Position numbers and translations under genes: made by a program. Below, piece by piece: positions 1 to 7,746 of a stretch of 24,595 nt of DNA; within the stretch, counting starts at the first letter, position 1, and each line of letters starts with the position of its first letter. The notes below the pieces were generated by a model. It was not told the DNA's origin. It saw only the letters and a program-made list of their open reading frames with translations, and did not search any database. This DNA is from JANNSX01 sp031403155 (GTDB lineage: Bacteria; Pseudomonadota; Alphaproteobacteria; Rhizobiales; Hyphomicrobiaceae), in assembly GCA_031403155.1 (NCBI GenBank), contig JANNSX010000148.1, positions 1 to 24,595 on the forward strand, read 5' to 3'.

Positions 1-579
1 CGCCGCGCGCGTCTCGACCCAGCCGGGGCAAATGGCATTGACGCGAATGCCCTTGGGTCCGAGCTCCTTGGCGAGTGTCCGCATGAAACCGATGTTGGCA
101 TGCTTCGATGTCGCATAAGCCGAGAAGCCGGGAGCCGGCGATTTCCCCCAGACGGATGAGGTGATGATGATGCGCCCGCCCTCGCGCATCTTGGGGAGCG
201 CATCGCGGGTGACGTAGTAGGTGCCCTTGACGTTGATGTCGATGATGCGGTCGAAGGTTGTCTCGACCTCCTCGCCCGGCTCGTCGATCGGCGTGATGAG
301 CTCGAGGCCCGCGTTGTTGACGAGCACGTCGAGGCGCGAGAGCTGGCTCATCGCACGCTTGACGGCCGCGCGGTCGGCGATGTCGGCGACGAGCGCACGG
401 ACCTTGCGTCCGGTTGCCCTCTCGATCTCCGACGCGGCCTTCTCGATGTCCGCCGTCGACGAGAGAATGGCGACCTCCGCCTTCGCCGCCGCGAACGCTT
501 TCGCCACGGCAAAGCCGATGCCGTGGCTGGCGCCGGTCACCAGCACATGCTCGCCGGAGAAATCGAAGCTTGCTGTCAT
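1..579 (-). CDS. SDR family oxidoreductase, 3' end cut by window edge
   Basis: The first 193 codons of a short-chain dehydrogenase/reductase (family length about 250 residues) are present, and the frame is still open at base 1. The N-terminus reads MTASFDFSGEHVLVTGASHG, giving the Rossmann TGxxxGIG cofactor motif (TGASHGIG) near residue 15. NNAG follows near residue 87, then a serine in the IITSS strand and a YxxxK catalytic pair (YATSK) near residue 155. The lost part is only the substrate-binding C-terminus. The start at 579 is preceded by GAGGAA, and the stop of the upstream GMC oxidoreductase lies 9 bp away, so the two genes are very likely co-transcribed and perhaps translationally coupled. 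The expected role is NAD(P)-dependent oxidation or reduction of an alcohol/ketone intermediate in the catabolic cluster. The substrate cannot be read from the sequence. Confidence 0.9.
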   Translation of the reverse strand, partial: MTASFDFSGEHVLVTGASHGIGFAVAKAFAAAKAEVAILSSTADIEKAASEIERATGRKVRALVADIADRAAVKRAMSQLSRLDVLVNNAGLELITPIDEPGEEVETTFDRIIDINVKGTYYVTRDALPKMREGGRIIITSSVWGKSPAPGFSAYATSKHANIGFMRTLAKELGPKGIRVNAICPGWVETRAA

Positions 580-588
580 CGCATTTCC

Positions 589-2229
589 TCAGGCCGGTAA
601 CGGCACATCCGCCCTCGGCAGCGGCGGCCGGCCGCGGATCATGTCGGCGGCCTTCTCGGCGATCATGATGGTTGTGGCATTGGTGTTGGCGCTGATGAGG
701 CTCGGCATGACGGAAGCATCGACCACGCGCAAGCCCTCGATGCCGTGCACCTTGAGTTGCGGATCGACGACGGACATTTTGTCGGTGCCCATCTTGCACG
801 TGCTGGTCAGGTGGAAGTCACCTTCGACATTGGCACGCAGATAACCCTCGATTTGCGCCGCCGATCTCACCTCCGGCCCCGGCTCGATCTCCTTGATGCC
901 GAACGGCCGGTAGGCCTTTTGCGCGGCGACCTCGCGGCCGATCTCGACCGAGCGCCGCAGCAGCTTGGTGTCTTTCTCCGACGTCATAAAGCCCGAGAAG
1001 ATGCGCGGTGGCGCCGACGGATCGGCCGAACGCAACTTCACCCAGCCGCCCTTATCGACCCGCGCCTCGCCGATGCACATCGTGAAGCCGTGGACGTTCT
1101 GATTCATGGAGCCGTCGCGATTGGCAACGAAGGCCAGATACTGGATCTCGACATCGGCGTGCGGCACGGACGAGTCGCTCCGGATCAGCGCGCAGGTCTC
1201 GACATGGTTCGATGCGCCCGGGCCGGAATGCGTCGCCATCCAGCGCGCACCCGTCCACAACATCCGGTCGGTCCGCAGATATTTGACTACCGACACCGGC
1301 TGATTGACGAGGAACTTCATGTAGACGACCGGGTGGTCCTGCAGATCGGCGCCGACGCCGGGCAGATCGACCACGCATTTGATGCCGTGCTCGTGCAATT
1401 GCGCGGCCGGGCCGATGCCGGAGAGCATCAAGAGTTGCGGCGAGTTGGTGGCGCCCGAAGAGAGAATCGTTTCCCGCCGTGCCCGCGCGCTGATCAGCTC
1501 ACCGCCCCGCCGATAGGTGACGCCGCCGATGCGATTGCCCTCGTGGATGAGGCCCTGCGCCAGCGCCCGGTCGGCGATCGTGAGATTGGAGCGCCCCTTG
1601 TTGGCGCGGATATAGGCATGAGCCGTCGAGGCGCGCTGGCCCCGGTCGACATTCATCTGGAAGGCCGCGAAGCCTTCCTGGTTCGCTCCGTTGATGTCAT
1701 CGGAGGCCGGATAGCCGGCTTGCGGGCCGGCTTCGAGGAACGGTGCGTAGAGCGGGCAGTCCATGTCGCCCTTGCGGACACGGATGGGGCCGCTGCCGCC
1801 GCGATAGGTAGTCTCGCCGCCCTCCCAGGTCTCGAGTTTCTTGAAGTAAGGGAGCACCTCGCGCCACGACCAGCCCGTCGCGCCTTCCCGGACCCAGCGT
1901 TCGAAATCCAATGCGTGCCCCCGAATGAAGCACATGCCGTTGATCGAGGACGAGCCGCCGAGCACCTTGCCGCGCGGCTGGAAGACACCGCGGCCGCCGA
2001 GCTGCGGCTCGGGCTCGCCCTCGAAGTTCCAGCTGAACTTGTCGCTCCGCCAGACTTGGCCGAAGGCGGCCGGCATCTCGATCTTCCAGTAGTCGTGCCA
2101 GCCGCCGCGACTGGCACCGGCTTCCAGCAGCAGCACGGAAACGGAGGGGTCCTCCGAAAGTCGCGCCGCCAGCGTGCAGCCGGCCGAGCCACCGCCGATG
2201 ATGATGTAGTCGTATTCGGGTCCGGCCAT
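589..2229 (-). CDS. GMC family FAD-dependent oxidoreductase (choline dehydrogenase-like)
   Basis: This 546-residue glucose-methanol-choline oxidoreductase has the usual length of the family. The N-terminal FAD motif IIGGGSAGCTLAARLSEDP begins near residue 10. The first GMC signature (GGSSSINGMCFIRG) is near residue 90, and the second (SSGATNSPQLLMLSGIGP) is near residue 255. The C-terminal active-site block includes FHLTSTCKMG, with the conserved His, and ISANTNATTIMIAEKAADMI, whose Asn occupies the second catalytic position, as in choline dehydrogenases. There is no signal peptide, so a cytoplasmic or peripheral enzyme is expected. Such enzymes oxidise primary or secondary alcohols to aldehydes or ketones with FAD. 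The start at 2229 has a good ribosome site (GAAGGTG). It lies 111 bp downstream of the hydratase gene in transcription order and 9 bp before the SDR. Choline itself is not implied; the alcohol substrate is unknown. Confidence 0.92.
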   Translation of the reverse strand: MAGPEYDYIIIGGGSAGCTLAARLSEDPSVSVLLLEAGASRGGWHDYWKIEMPAAFGQVWRSDKFSWNFEGEPEPQLGGRGVFQPRGKVLGGSSSINGMCFIRGHALDFERWVREGATGWSWREVLPYFKKLETWEGGETTYRGGSGPIRVRKGDMDCPLYAPFLEAGPQAGYPASDDINGANQEGFAAFQMNVDRGQRASTAHAYIRANKGRSNLTIADRALAQGLIHEGNRIGGVTYRRGGELISARARRETILSSGATNSPQLLMLSGIGPAAQLHEHGIKCVVDLPGVGADLQDHPVVYMKFLVNQPVSVVKYLRTDRMLWTGARWMATHSGPGASNHVETCALIRSDSSVPHADVEIQYLAFVANRDGSMNQNVHGFTMCIGEARVDKGGWVKLRSADPSAPPRIFSGFMTSEKDTKLLRRSVEIGREVAAQKAYRPFGIKEIEPGPEVRSAAQIEGYLRANVEGDFHLTSTCKMGTDKMSVVDPQLKVHGIEGLRVVDASVMPSLISANTNATTIMIAEKAADMIRGRPPLPRADVPLPA

Positions 2230-2340
2230 GGTGCAGCACCTTCATGAAAGTGGTCGGGTCTCAATACGCGATCGCCGCGAAAGCACCAATCTGGATTCGC
2301 ATGGCTGACCGCCCCTCGGCCGCGCTGGCGCTCGCCAGGG

Positions 2341-3156
2341 TCACTTGCCCTTCCAAATGGGCGGCCGTTTTTCGGCGAAGGCGCGCGGGCCCTCGATGAA
2401 GTCCTCGGACGCCAGCATCTGCTCGAAGACGGGCACGCCGCTTTGGCCGTGCTTGGCGCGGCGGAGCGCCTCTTGAATGCTGCCATGCTGGGTCGCGCGC
2501 ACGATCGCCTTGAGGGCGCGGATGGCGAGCGGGGCCCCTTGCGAGATGCGATCGGCCATCTCCAGCGCAGTCGCCTTCAGCTCAGACCGGGGCACGATCT
2601 GGTGCACGAGCCCCCAACGCTGGGCTTCCTCGACCTCCATCCGCCGGCCGGTCAGGATCATTTCCATGGCGACGTTGATCGGGAGTTTCCGCGTGAGCCA
2701 CTGATAGCCGCCGACATCCGGCAGGAAGCCGCGCTGCAACTCGGGCAGCATGAAGTAGCAGTCCTTGGCCGCGATGATGACATCACAGGCAAGCGTCATT
2801 TCGAAGCCGCCGCCAACGACCGCGCCATGCACGGCGGCGATCACCGGCTTGTCGAGCTCCCAATTCTCGGCGATGCCGCCGAAGCCGCCGGGACCGAGGC
2901 CAAGCTCGGGGTCGTGGTCCCAGGCCGGGTCCCAGCTCTCGGAAGCTTGCTCTTTCAGGTCGTAGCCCGCGCAGAAGATGCGATCGAGCGCGCTCATGAG
3001 CACGCCGCAGATGAGATCGTTGTCGTTCCGTAGCGTGTCGTAGGCGCGCCAGAGCGCGCGGCTGAACGGCCGGTTGATGGCATTGGCCTTCGGCCGGTTC
3101 ATGGTGATGACGAGCGTCTTGCCGTGGCGCTCGGTCAGGACCTCGCCAGCGGACAT
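2341..3156 (-). CDS. Enoyl-CoA hydratase/isomerase, CaiD-like (crotonobetainyl-CoA hydratase subgroup)
   Basis: This 271-residue crotonase-fold protein should hydrate an enoyl-CoA. It shows the oxyanion-hole segment FCAGYDLKE, HGAVVGGGFEMTLACD and LPELQRGFLPDVGG. The latter two carry the glutamates equivalent to E144 and E164 of rat crotonase, so it should be an active hydratase rather than an isomerase-only relative. Several stretches resemble carnitinyl-CoA dehydratase CaiD as I remember it: RPKANAI near the start, GPGGFGGI, LDKPVIAAVHG, TGRRM and the ending SEDFIEGPRAFAEKRPPIWK. The reading frame stays open upstream inside the thiolase gene. The start at 3156 is chosen because family homology begins there, GAGGGAAGG lies just upstream, and the thiolase stop is 8 bp away. 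CaiD resemblance alone does not prove a carnitine-like substrate; no other cai genes are visible. Confidence 0.92.
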   Translation of the reverse strand: MSAGEVLTERHGKTLVITMNRPKANAINRPFSRALWRAYDTLRNDNDLICGVLMSALDRIFCAGYDLKEQASESWDPAWDHDPELGLGPGGFGGIAENWELDKPVIAAVHGAVVGGGFEMTLACDVIIAAKDCYFMLPELQRGFLPDVGGYQWLTRKLPINVAMEMILTGRRMEVEEAQRWGLVHQIVPRSELKATALEMADRISQGAPLAIRALKAIVRATQHGSIQEALRRAKHGQSGVPVFEQMLASEDFIEGPRAFAEKRPPIWKGK

Positions 3157-3164
3157 ACCTTCCC

Positions 3165-4343
3165 TCAATGCACGATCTCGAACAAGCCCGCCGCACCCAT
3201 GCCGCCGCCAACGCACATGGTGACGACACCGTACTTGGCTTTGCGGCGGCGGCCCTCGATGAGGACGTGACCGGTGAGGCGGGCGCCCGTCATGCCGTAG
3301 GGATGGCCGACGGCGATCGATCCGCCGTTGACGTTCAAGCGATCGGCCGGAATGCCGAGCTTGTCGCGGCAGTAGAGCACTTGCACGGCGAAAGCTTCGT
3401 TGAGCTCCCACAGATCGATGTCCTCGACCTTGAGGCCGTGATGCTTCAGGAGTTTCGGCACGGCGAAGACGGGGCCGATGCCCATCTCGTCGGGCTCGCA
3501 ACCGGCGACCGCGAAGCCGCGGAAGATGCCGAGCGGCTTCAGACCGCGCTTGGCCGCCTCCTTGGCATCCATCAGCACCGAGGCCGACGCACCGTCAGAG
3601 AGCTGGCAGGCGTTGCCGGCGGTGATGAGGCCGCCCTCGCCGATGACCGGTTTGAGCGACTGGATCTTCTCGAGCGTCGTCTCGCGTGGACCCTCATCCG
3701 CCGAGAGCGTCACGGTCTCCTTCGACTTGGCGCCCGTCGCGCGATCGGTGTTCTCCTTCACCGCCGTCATCGGCACGATCTCGTCGTCGAAGGCGCGGCG
3801 CTGCTGGGCGGCGAGTGTCCGGCGCTGGCTCTCGAGCGCGAACTCGTCCTGCCGGTCACGGCCGACGTGATAGCGCTTGGAGACCGTCTCGGCCGTATCG
3901 ATCATGTTCATCCAGATGTCGGGCTTGTGCTCGGTCAGCCAATCTTCTTTGACGATCGGATCATGATCGGTCGGCTGCACGAGGCTGATGCTCTCGACGC
4001 CGCCGGCCACCATCACTTTGGCGCCCTCGTGCATGACGCGGTAGGCCGCGAGCGCGATGGCCTGGAGACCCGAGGAGCACTGGCGGTCGATGGTCGTGCC
4101 GGCGACTGTTACGGGGAGCCCGGCGCGTAATGCCGCGAGCCGTGCCACATTGTAGCCCGTCGCCTTCTCCGGCATCGAGCAGCCCATGACGCAATCGTCG
4201 ATCTCGTTCGGATCGACCTTGGCGCGCTTGACGGCATGCTCGACGGCGTGGCCAGCGAGCGTCGCCCCGTGCGTCATGTTGAAGGCGCCGCGATAGGCCT
4301 TGCCGATCGGCGTGCGGGCGGTCGAGACGATGGCGATGTCCAT
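3165..4343 (-). CDS. Acetyl-CoA acyltransferase (thiolase)
   Basis: This 392-residue thiolase has the standard family length. The nucleophilic cysteine is C89 in RQCSSGLQA, the NEAF motif is near residue 315, the catalytic His is H347 in GGSIAVGHPYGMTGAR, and the second cysteine is C377 in TMCVGGGMG. All residues for CoA-dependent cleavage of 3-ketoacyl-CoA to acetyl-CoA plus a shortened acyl-CoA are therefore present. The frame extends upstream to 4442 through a heptamer repeat; the start at 4343 (MDIAIVSTARTPIG) is preferred because thiolase homology begins exactly there. Its stop is 8 bp before the CaiD-like hydratase start. It sits downstream of the FadJ-like gene in the same direction, so it probably catalyses the last step of the beta-oxidation cycle encoded here. 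A biosynthetic role is possible in principle but unlikely in this context. Confidence 0.95.
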   Translation of the reverse strand: MDIAIVSTARTPIGKAYRGAFNMTHGATLAGHAVEHAVKRAKVDPNEIDDCVMGCSMPEKATGYNVARLAALRAGLPVTVAGTTIDRQCSSGLQAIALAAYRVMHEGAKVMVAGGVESISLVQPTDHDPIVKEDWLTEHKPDIWMNMIDTAETVSKRYHVGRDRQDEFALESQRRTLAAQQRRAFDDEIVPMTAVKENTDRATGAKSKETVTLSADEGPRETTLEKIQSLKPVIGEGGLITAGNACQLSDGASASVLMDAKEAAKRGLKPLGIFRGFAVAGCEPDEMGIGPVFAVPKLLKHHGLKVEDIDLWELNEAFAVQVLYCRDKLGIPADRLNVNGGSIAVGHPYGMTGARLTGHVLIEGRRRKAKYGVVTMCVGGGMGAAGLFEIVH

Positions 4344-4380
4344 GGGGGTGGGTCCTCGTTGGTGAGAGGTGGTTAACGAG

Positions 4381-4479
4381 CGTAAGTCGTAAGTCGTAAA
4401 TCGTAAGTCGTAAGTCGCAAGTCGTAAGTCGAAGGCGAGCAATTTTTGCTACGACTTACCACTCACGACTTACGATTTA
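4381..4479. repeat. Heptamer tandem repeat with inverted arm, overlapping a stop codon
   Basis: Seven tandem copies of a 7-base unit (cgtaagt; two copies differ by one base) fill 4381-4429. The same repeat then reappears in inverted orientation at 4450-4479. The 30-base arms 4397-4426 and 4450-4479 match at 27 of 30 positions around a loop of about 23 bases, which contains a small AT-rich hairpin (agcaatttttgct). The stop codon of the FadJ-like gene (4477-4479) is part of the inverted arm. The hairpin would form in mRNA between the FadJ-like gene and the thiolase. No T-tract follows the large stem, so it is not a classical terminator; it may affect mRNA stability or transcript level between the two genes. 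Confidence 0.85.
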
Positions 4480-6594
4480 CCCGTTGAACTTCGTCCCGGC
4501 CGCTGCCTTCTCCAGCAACAGCTTCGAAGGCTGCCACCAGTAGCCTTGCTCTTTCGAGAAGCGCTCGACGGCGGCAGCGACGGATTTGAGGCCAACCTCG
4601 TCGGCGTATTGCATCGGCCCGCCGCGCCAGCTCGGGAAGCCCATGCCGTAGACGGAGGCAACGTCGATGTCGGAGGCGCGGATGGCGGTGCCGTCCTCGA
4701 GTTCCTTGGCGCCTTCGTTGACGACGGCATAGATCGTCCGCTCGATGATCTCCTCGGGCGAGATCTTGCGGGGGCTGAAGCCCTTGTCCTTGCGATGCCG
4801 GGCAATGATCGCCTCGACGGCCGGATCGGGCGTGCCGGCGCGCGGGTTAGCGGCGTAATCGTACCAACCCTTGCCGTTTTTCTGTCCATTGCGGCCTGGT
4901 GCGACGATGGCGTCCTCCAGATAGCAGATGCGCGCGCCCTGCGGCAGCTTCGGACGGCTGTTCTTGCGGATGTACTGGCCGAGGTCGAGCCCGACGAGAT
5001 CGGCGACGGCGAAGGGGCCCATCGGCATGCCGAAATCGTAGAGCACTTGGTCGATCTCGTAAGGGGAGGCGCCTTCCTCGACGAGAAACTCGGCCTCGCG
5101 CCAGTAGTTGTCGAAGGCGCGGTTGGCGATGAAGCCGTCGGCGACGCGCGCCACCACCGGCTGCTTGCCGATCGCCTTTGCGACATCGAGCGCGGTCGCC
5201 AGCACTTCGGGCGAGGTCGTGTCGGTGCGCACGATCTCGAACAGCTTCATGATGTTGGCGGGCGAGAAGAAATGCATGCCGATGACGTCGCCCGGGCGCT
5301 TGGTCGCCGCCGCCATTTCGTTGATGTCGAGGTTGGAGGTGTTGGAGGCGAGGATCGCGCCCGGTTGCATGACGCGGTCGAGCTCGGCGAAGATTTTCTG
5401 CTTGAGGCCCATGTCCTCGAACACGGCTTCGACGACGAGATCGCAGCCCTGGGCCTTGTCGACACCGACGGCGCCTTCGAGGCGCTCGATCCGTGCCTTG
5501 GCCTCAGCCTCAGGAATGCGGCCCTTTTTGACCTGTGCTTCGACCTCTCCCCGGCAATAGGCGAGCGCCTTGTCGCGCGCCTCCGGCGTCACCTCGATGA
5601 GGCGGACGGGGAAGCCGCGATCGAGAAAGGCGAGCGTGATGCCGCGACCCATGGTGCCGCCGCCAATGACGGCGACGGTCTTGATCTTGCGGGTCGGCGT
5701 GCCCTTTGGCAGATCGGGTACGCGGCGGGCCTCGCGCTCGGCGAAGAAGAGGCCGGAGAGGGCGCGATGCTCCGGCTCCTTGGCGAGGTCCTCGAAGAGT
5801 TTCACCTCGGTCTGGAGTGCTTCGTCGAACGGCATCTTCAGCGCATTTTCGATGGCATCAATGGAGACCAGCCGTCCCTTGAACCCGCGATAGCGCTTGG
5901 CGGTCGACTCGCGCGCCTTGGCGAAGATTTCAGGGCTGTTGCGGGCGGCCTCCAGATGTTCGGTGCGGCTGCGAGCGCGGGGCAACGCGTCGCCCTTGAC
6001 GCCCTTGGCGATGATCTCGTGGGCAAAGGCGATCGCTTCGGCCTCGAGCGTGCCGGGCGCCACCACCTTGTCGACGGCGCCGAGCTTCAGGGCTTCATCG
6101 GCGCCAAACACGCGGGCGCTCGGGATGACATCGAGGGCGGCCGGGAATCCGGCGATGCGGGGAAAGCGCTGCGTGCCGCCCGCGCCCGGGAGGATGCCGA
6201 GGCCGACCTCGGGGAAGGCGAACTGTGCCGTCTGCTCGGCAATGCGGTAGTGGCTGACGAGCGCGATCTCAAAGCCCCCGCCGAAAGCGCGTGTGTGGAT
6301 CGCGGAGATGATCGGCTTGGTGCAGTGGTCGATTTTGAGATCCGTGTCGGGCCAGGTCGGGAAATCCTCGGGCGTCCCGAATTCGGTGATGTCGGCGCCG
6401 GCGAAATAGGTCGAGCCGCGGCAGATGATGATGCCGGCCTTAATGGCGGGGTCTTTCTCGATCGCCTCGATACCGGCGTAGAGCCCCTTGATGACGGAGC
6501 GTGCGAGCGCATTGACCGGCGGATTGTCGGACCAGATGAGCGCAACCGCACCGCGCTTCTCGAGGGTGACGGTTTTCGTGAGCTCGATCGTCAT
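4477..6594 (-). CDS. FadJ/PimF-type enoyl-CoA hydratase / 3-hydroxyacyl-CoA dehydrogenase fusion
   Basis: This 705-residue multifunctional beta-oxidation enzyme has an N-terminal crotonase domain (about 1-200) carrying both catalytic glutamates, E109 in FGGGFEIAL and E129 in FPEVGLGILPGAGG. An NAD-binding 3-hydroxyacyl-CoA dehydrogenase domain begins at about 303 (KTVAVIGGGTMGRGI). Its catalytic dyad is H441 (HFFSPANIMK) and E453 (LFEIV). Two C-terminal dehydrogenase repeats follow, at about 480-580 and 615-700. It should hydrate trans-2-enoyl-CoA and oxidise the 3-hydroxyacyl-CoA with NAD+. Its ATG overlaps the stop of the upstream acyl-CoA dehydrogenase as ATGA (6591-6594), a sign of translational coupling. 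The domain order and length match single-chain FadB/FadJ and PimF-like proteins. Chain-length preference cannot be told. Confidence 0.95.
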   Translation of the reverse strand: MTIELTKTVTLEKRGAVALIWSDNPPVNALARSVIKGLYAGIEAIEKDPAIKAGIIICRGSTYFAGADITEFGTPEDFPTWPDTDLKIDHCTKPIISAIHTRAFGGGFEIALVSHYRIAEQTAQFAFPEVGLGILPGAGGTQRFPRIAGFPAALDVIPSARVFGADEALKLGAVDKVVAPGTLEAEAIAFAHEIIAKGVKGDALPRARSRTEHLEAARNSPEIFAKARESTAKRYRGFKGRLVSIDAIENALKMPFDEALQTEVKLFEDLAKEPEHRALSGLFFAEREARRVPDLPKGTPTRKIKTVAVIGGGTMGRGITLAFLDRGFPVRLIEVTPEARDKALAYCRGEVEAQVKKGRIPEAEAKARIERLEGAVGVDKAQGCDLVVEAVFEDMGLKQKIFAELDRVMQPGAILASNTSNLDINEMAAATKRPGDVIGMHFFSPANIMKLFEIVRTDTTSPEVLATALDVAKAIGKQPVVARVADGFIANRAFDNYWREAEFLVEEGASPYEIDQVLYDFGMPMGPFAVADLVGLDLGQYIRKNSRPKLPQGARICYLEDAIVAPGRNGQKNGKGWYDYAANPRAGTPDPAVEAIIARHRKDKGFSPRKISPEEIIERTIYAVVNEGAKELEDGTAIRASDIDVASVYGMGFPSWRGGPMQYADEVGLKSVAAAVERFSKEQGYWWQPSKLLLEKAAAGTKFNG

Positions 6595-7736
6595 GCGGGA
6601 ATCCCTTCCTCGATAAGGCGGTAGCGGTCGACGAGCTTGCCATGGTCGGCGAGCGTCAGGGCCAGCATGGTCAGCCGCTTGAAGTGATGACCGACGATGA
6701 GGTCATCCGTCATGCCCATGCCGCCGTGGAGCTGCACGGCCTCCTGGCCGACGAGGCGGGCGGACTTGTCGACGGTCATGCGCGTCATCACCACATCTTT
6801 CGGCTCGACAGGGCTGTCGGGCGAGGCGATCCGGGCGAGTGAAGCCTGCAGGCGCGAGGCCGCGGTCTCGGTCGCCGCGAACATGTCGACCATTCGGTGC
6901 TGCAGCGCCTGGAAGGTCGAGAGCGCGACGCCGAACTGCTGGCGGGTCTTCGTGTAGGCGACCGTCATATCGAGCAGCGCGCGCATATGGCCGATCGCCT
7001 CGGCGCAAAGGGCGAGCGTGGCGAGGTCGGCGGCGCGCTCGAGGAGGGCGTGCGCCTTGCCGGGTGCGCCGATGATGCCTGCGGTCTCGACGCCAGAGAA
7101 CTCGATGTCGGCTGCGCGGCCGCTGTCGACGGTGGGGTAGGACGTGACGGTCACGCCCTTGGCCTTCGGATCAAGCATGAAAATCCCGATGCCATTCGGA
7201 TCGCGCGTGTCGCCGCTGACGCGGGCGGGAACGAGCACGCAATCGGCGCCACCGCCATAGGGCACGGCGACTTTCTTGCCGGTGAGCACATAGCCCGAGC
7301 CACGCTTCTCCGCGCGCGTCTCGACATGGTTCAGGTCGTAGCGCGAGCGCGGCTCGGTGAAGGCGACGGTTGCGATGGCCTCGCCCGAGGCGATCCGGCC
7401 GAGCGCGGCGGTCCCGCTTTCGCCGGCGGCCGACAGCAAGGGCACCGCAGCGGCAATCGTCCACGGATAGGGGCTAGGAAAACACGCCTTGCCGAAAGCC
7501 TCCATCGCCACCATCAGCGACAGGCCGTTGCCGCCGCTGCCGCCGGCGCTCTCGGGCAAGAACGCACCGAGCGCGCCGGCCTCGGCGAGCTTCCTCCACA
7601 CAGTGGCGCCGTAGCCCGGATCGCTCGCGGCCGCCTTGCGGCGCTCCGCGTCCGACCAGCCGCTATCCGCGAACAGCTTGGCGAGGCTGTCGCGGAACAA
7701 ACGCTCGTCGTCGCCGAGGAAATAGCTCTGTTGCAT
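6591..7736 (-). CDS. Acyl-CoA dehydrogenase, small-subunit type (PimD-like)
   Basis: This 381-residue acyl-CoA dehydrogenase-family protein has the N-terminal pattern of pimeloyl-CoA dehydrogenase small subunits: DERLFRDSLAKLFAD, VWRKLAEAGALGAFLPES, then GGSGGNGLSLMVAMEAFGKA. Near the C-terminus it has GQEAVQLHGGMGMTDDLIVG, typical of this group. The usual FAD/substrate signature (TEPxxGSD) is degenerate: TEPRSRYDL occurs instead. The frame is open upstream to 7931 inside the neighbouring gene. The start at 7736 is chosen because homology begins at MQQSYFLGDDERL, AAGGAA precedes it, and the stop of the large-subunit gene lies 10 bp upstream. Its stop overlaps the FadJ-like start. It probably forms a heteromeric enzyme with the product of the next gene; the alternative is a free-standing dehydrogenase. 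Confidence 0.9.
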   Translation of the reverse strand: MQQSYFLGDDERLFRDSLAKLFADSGWSDAERRKAAASDPGYGATVWRKLAEAGALGAFLPESAGGSGGNGLSLMVAMEAFGKACFPSPYPWTIAAAVPLLSAAGESGTAALGRIASGEAIATVAFTEPRSRYDLNHVETRAEKRGSGYVLTGKKVAVPYGGGADCVLVPARVSGDTRDPNGIGIFMLDPKAKGVTVTSYPTVDSGRAADIEFSGVETAGIIGAPGKAHALLERAADLATLALCAEAIGHMRALLDMTVAYTKTRQQFGVALSTFQALQHRMVDMFAATETAASRLQASLARIASPDSPVEPKDVVMTRMTVDKSARLVGQEAVQLHGGMGMTDDLIVGHHFKRLTMLALTLADHGKLVDRYRLIEEGIPA

Positions 7737-7746
7737 CTGATGTTCC

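Noticed and set aside
745..2247. Long plus-strand open frame antisense to the GMC oxidoreductase (500 codons), and a similar one at 4546-6624 antisense to the FadJ-like gene (692 codons)
   Set aside because: Both are composition-driven shadows. They have no recognisable motifs, are rich in Arg, Ala, Asp and Gly, and lie opposite genes with full sets of catalytic motifs.
2325..2338. Inverted repeat ctggcg / cgccag upstream of the GMC gene as a terminator
   Set aside because: It has only six base pairs with a 2-base loop and no T-tract; such short GC palindromes are expected by chance at this composition.
3157..3501. N-terminal extension of the CaiD-like hydratase
   Set aside because: The extension would lie entirely inside the thiolase gene and has an Arg-rich shadow composition. 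The start at 3156 has a good ribosome site and matches the family.
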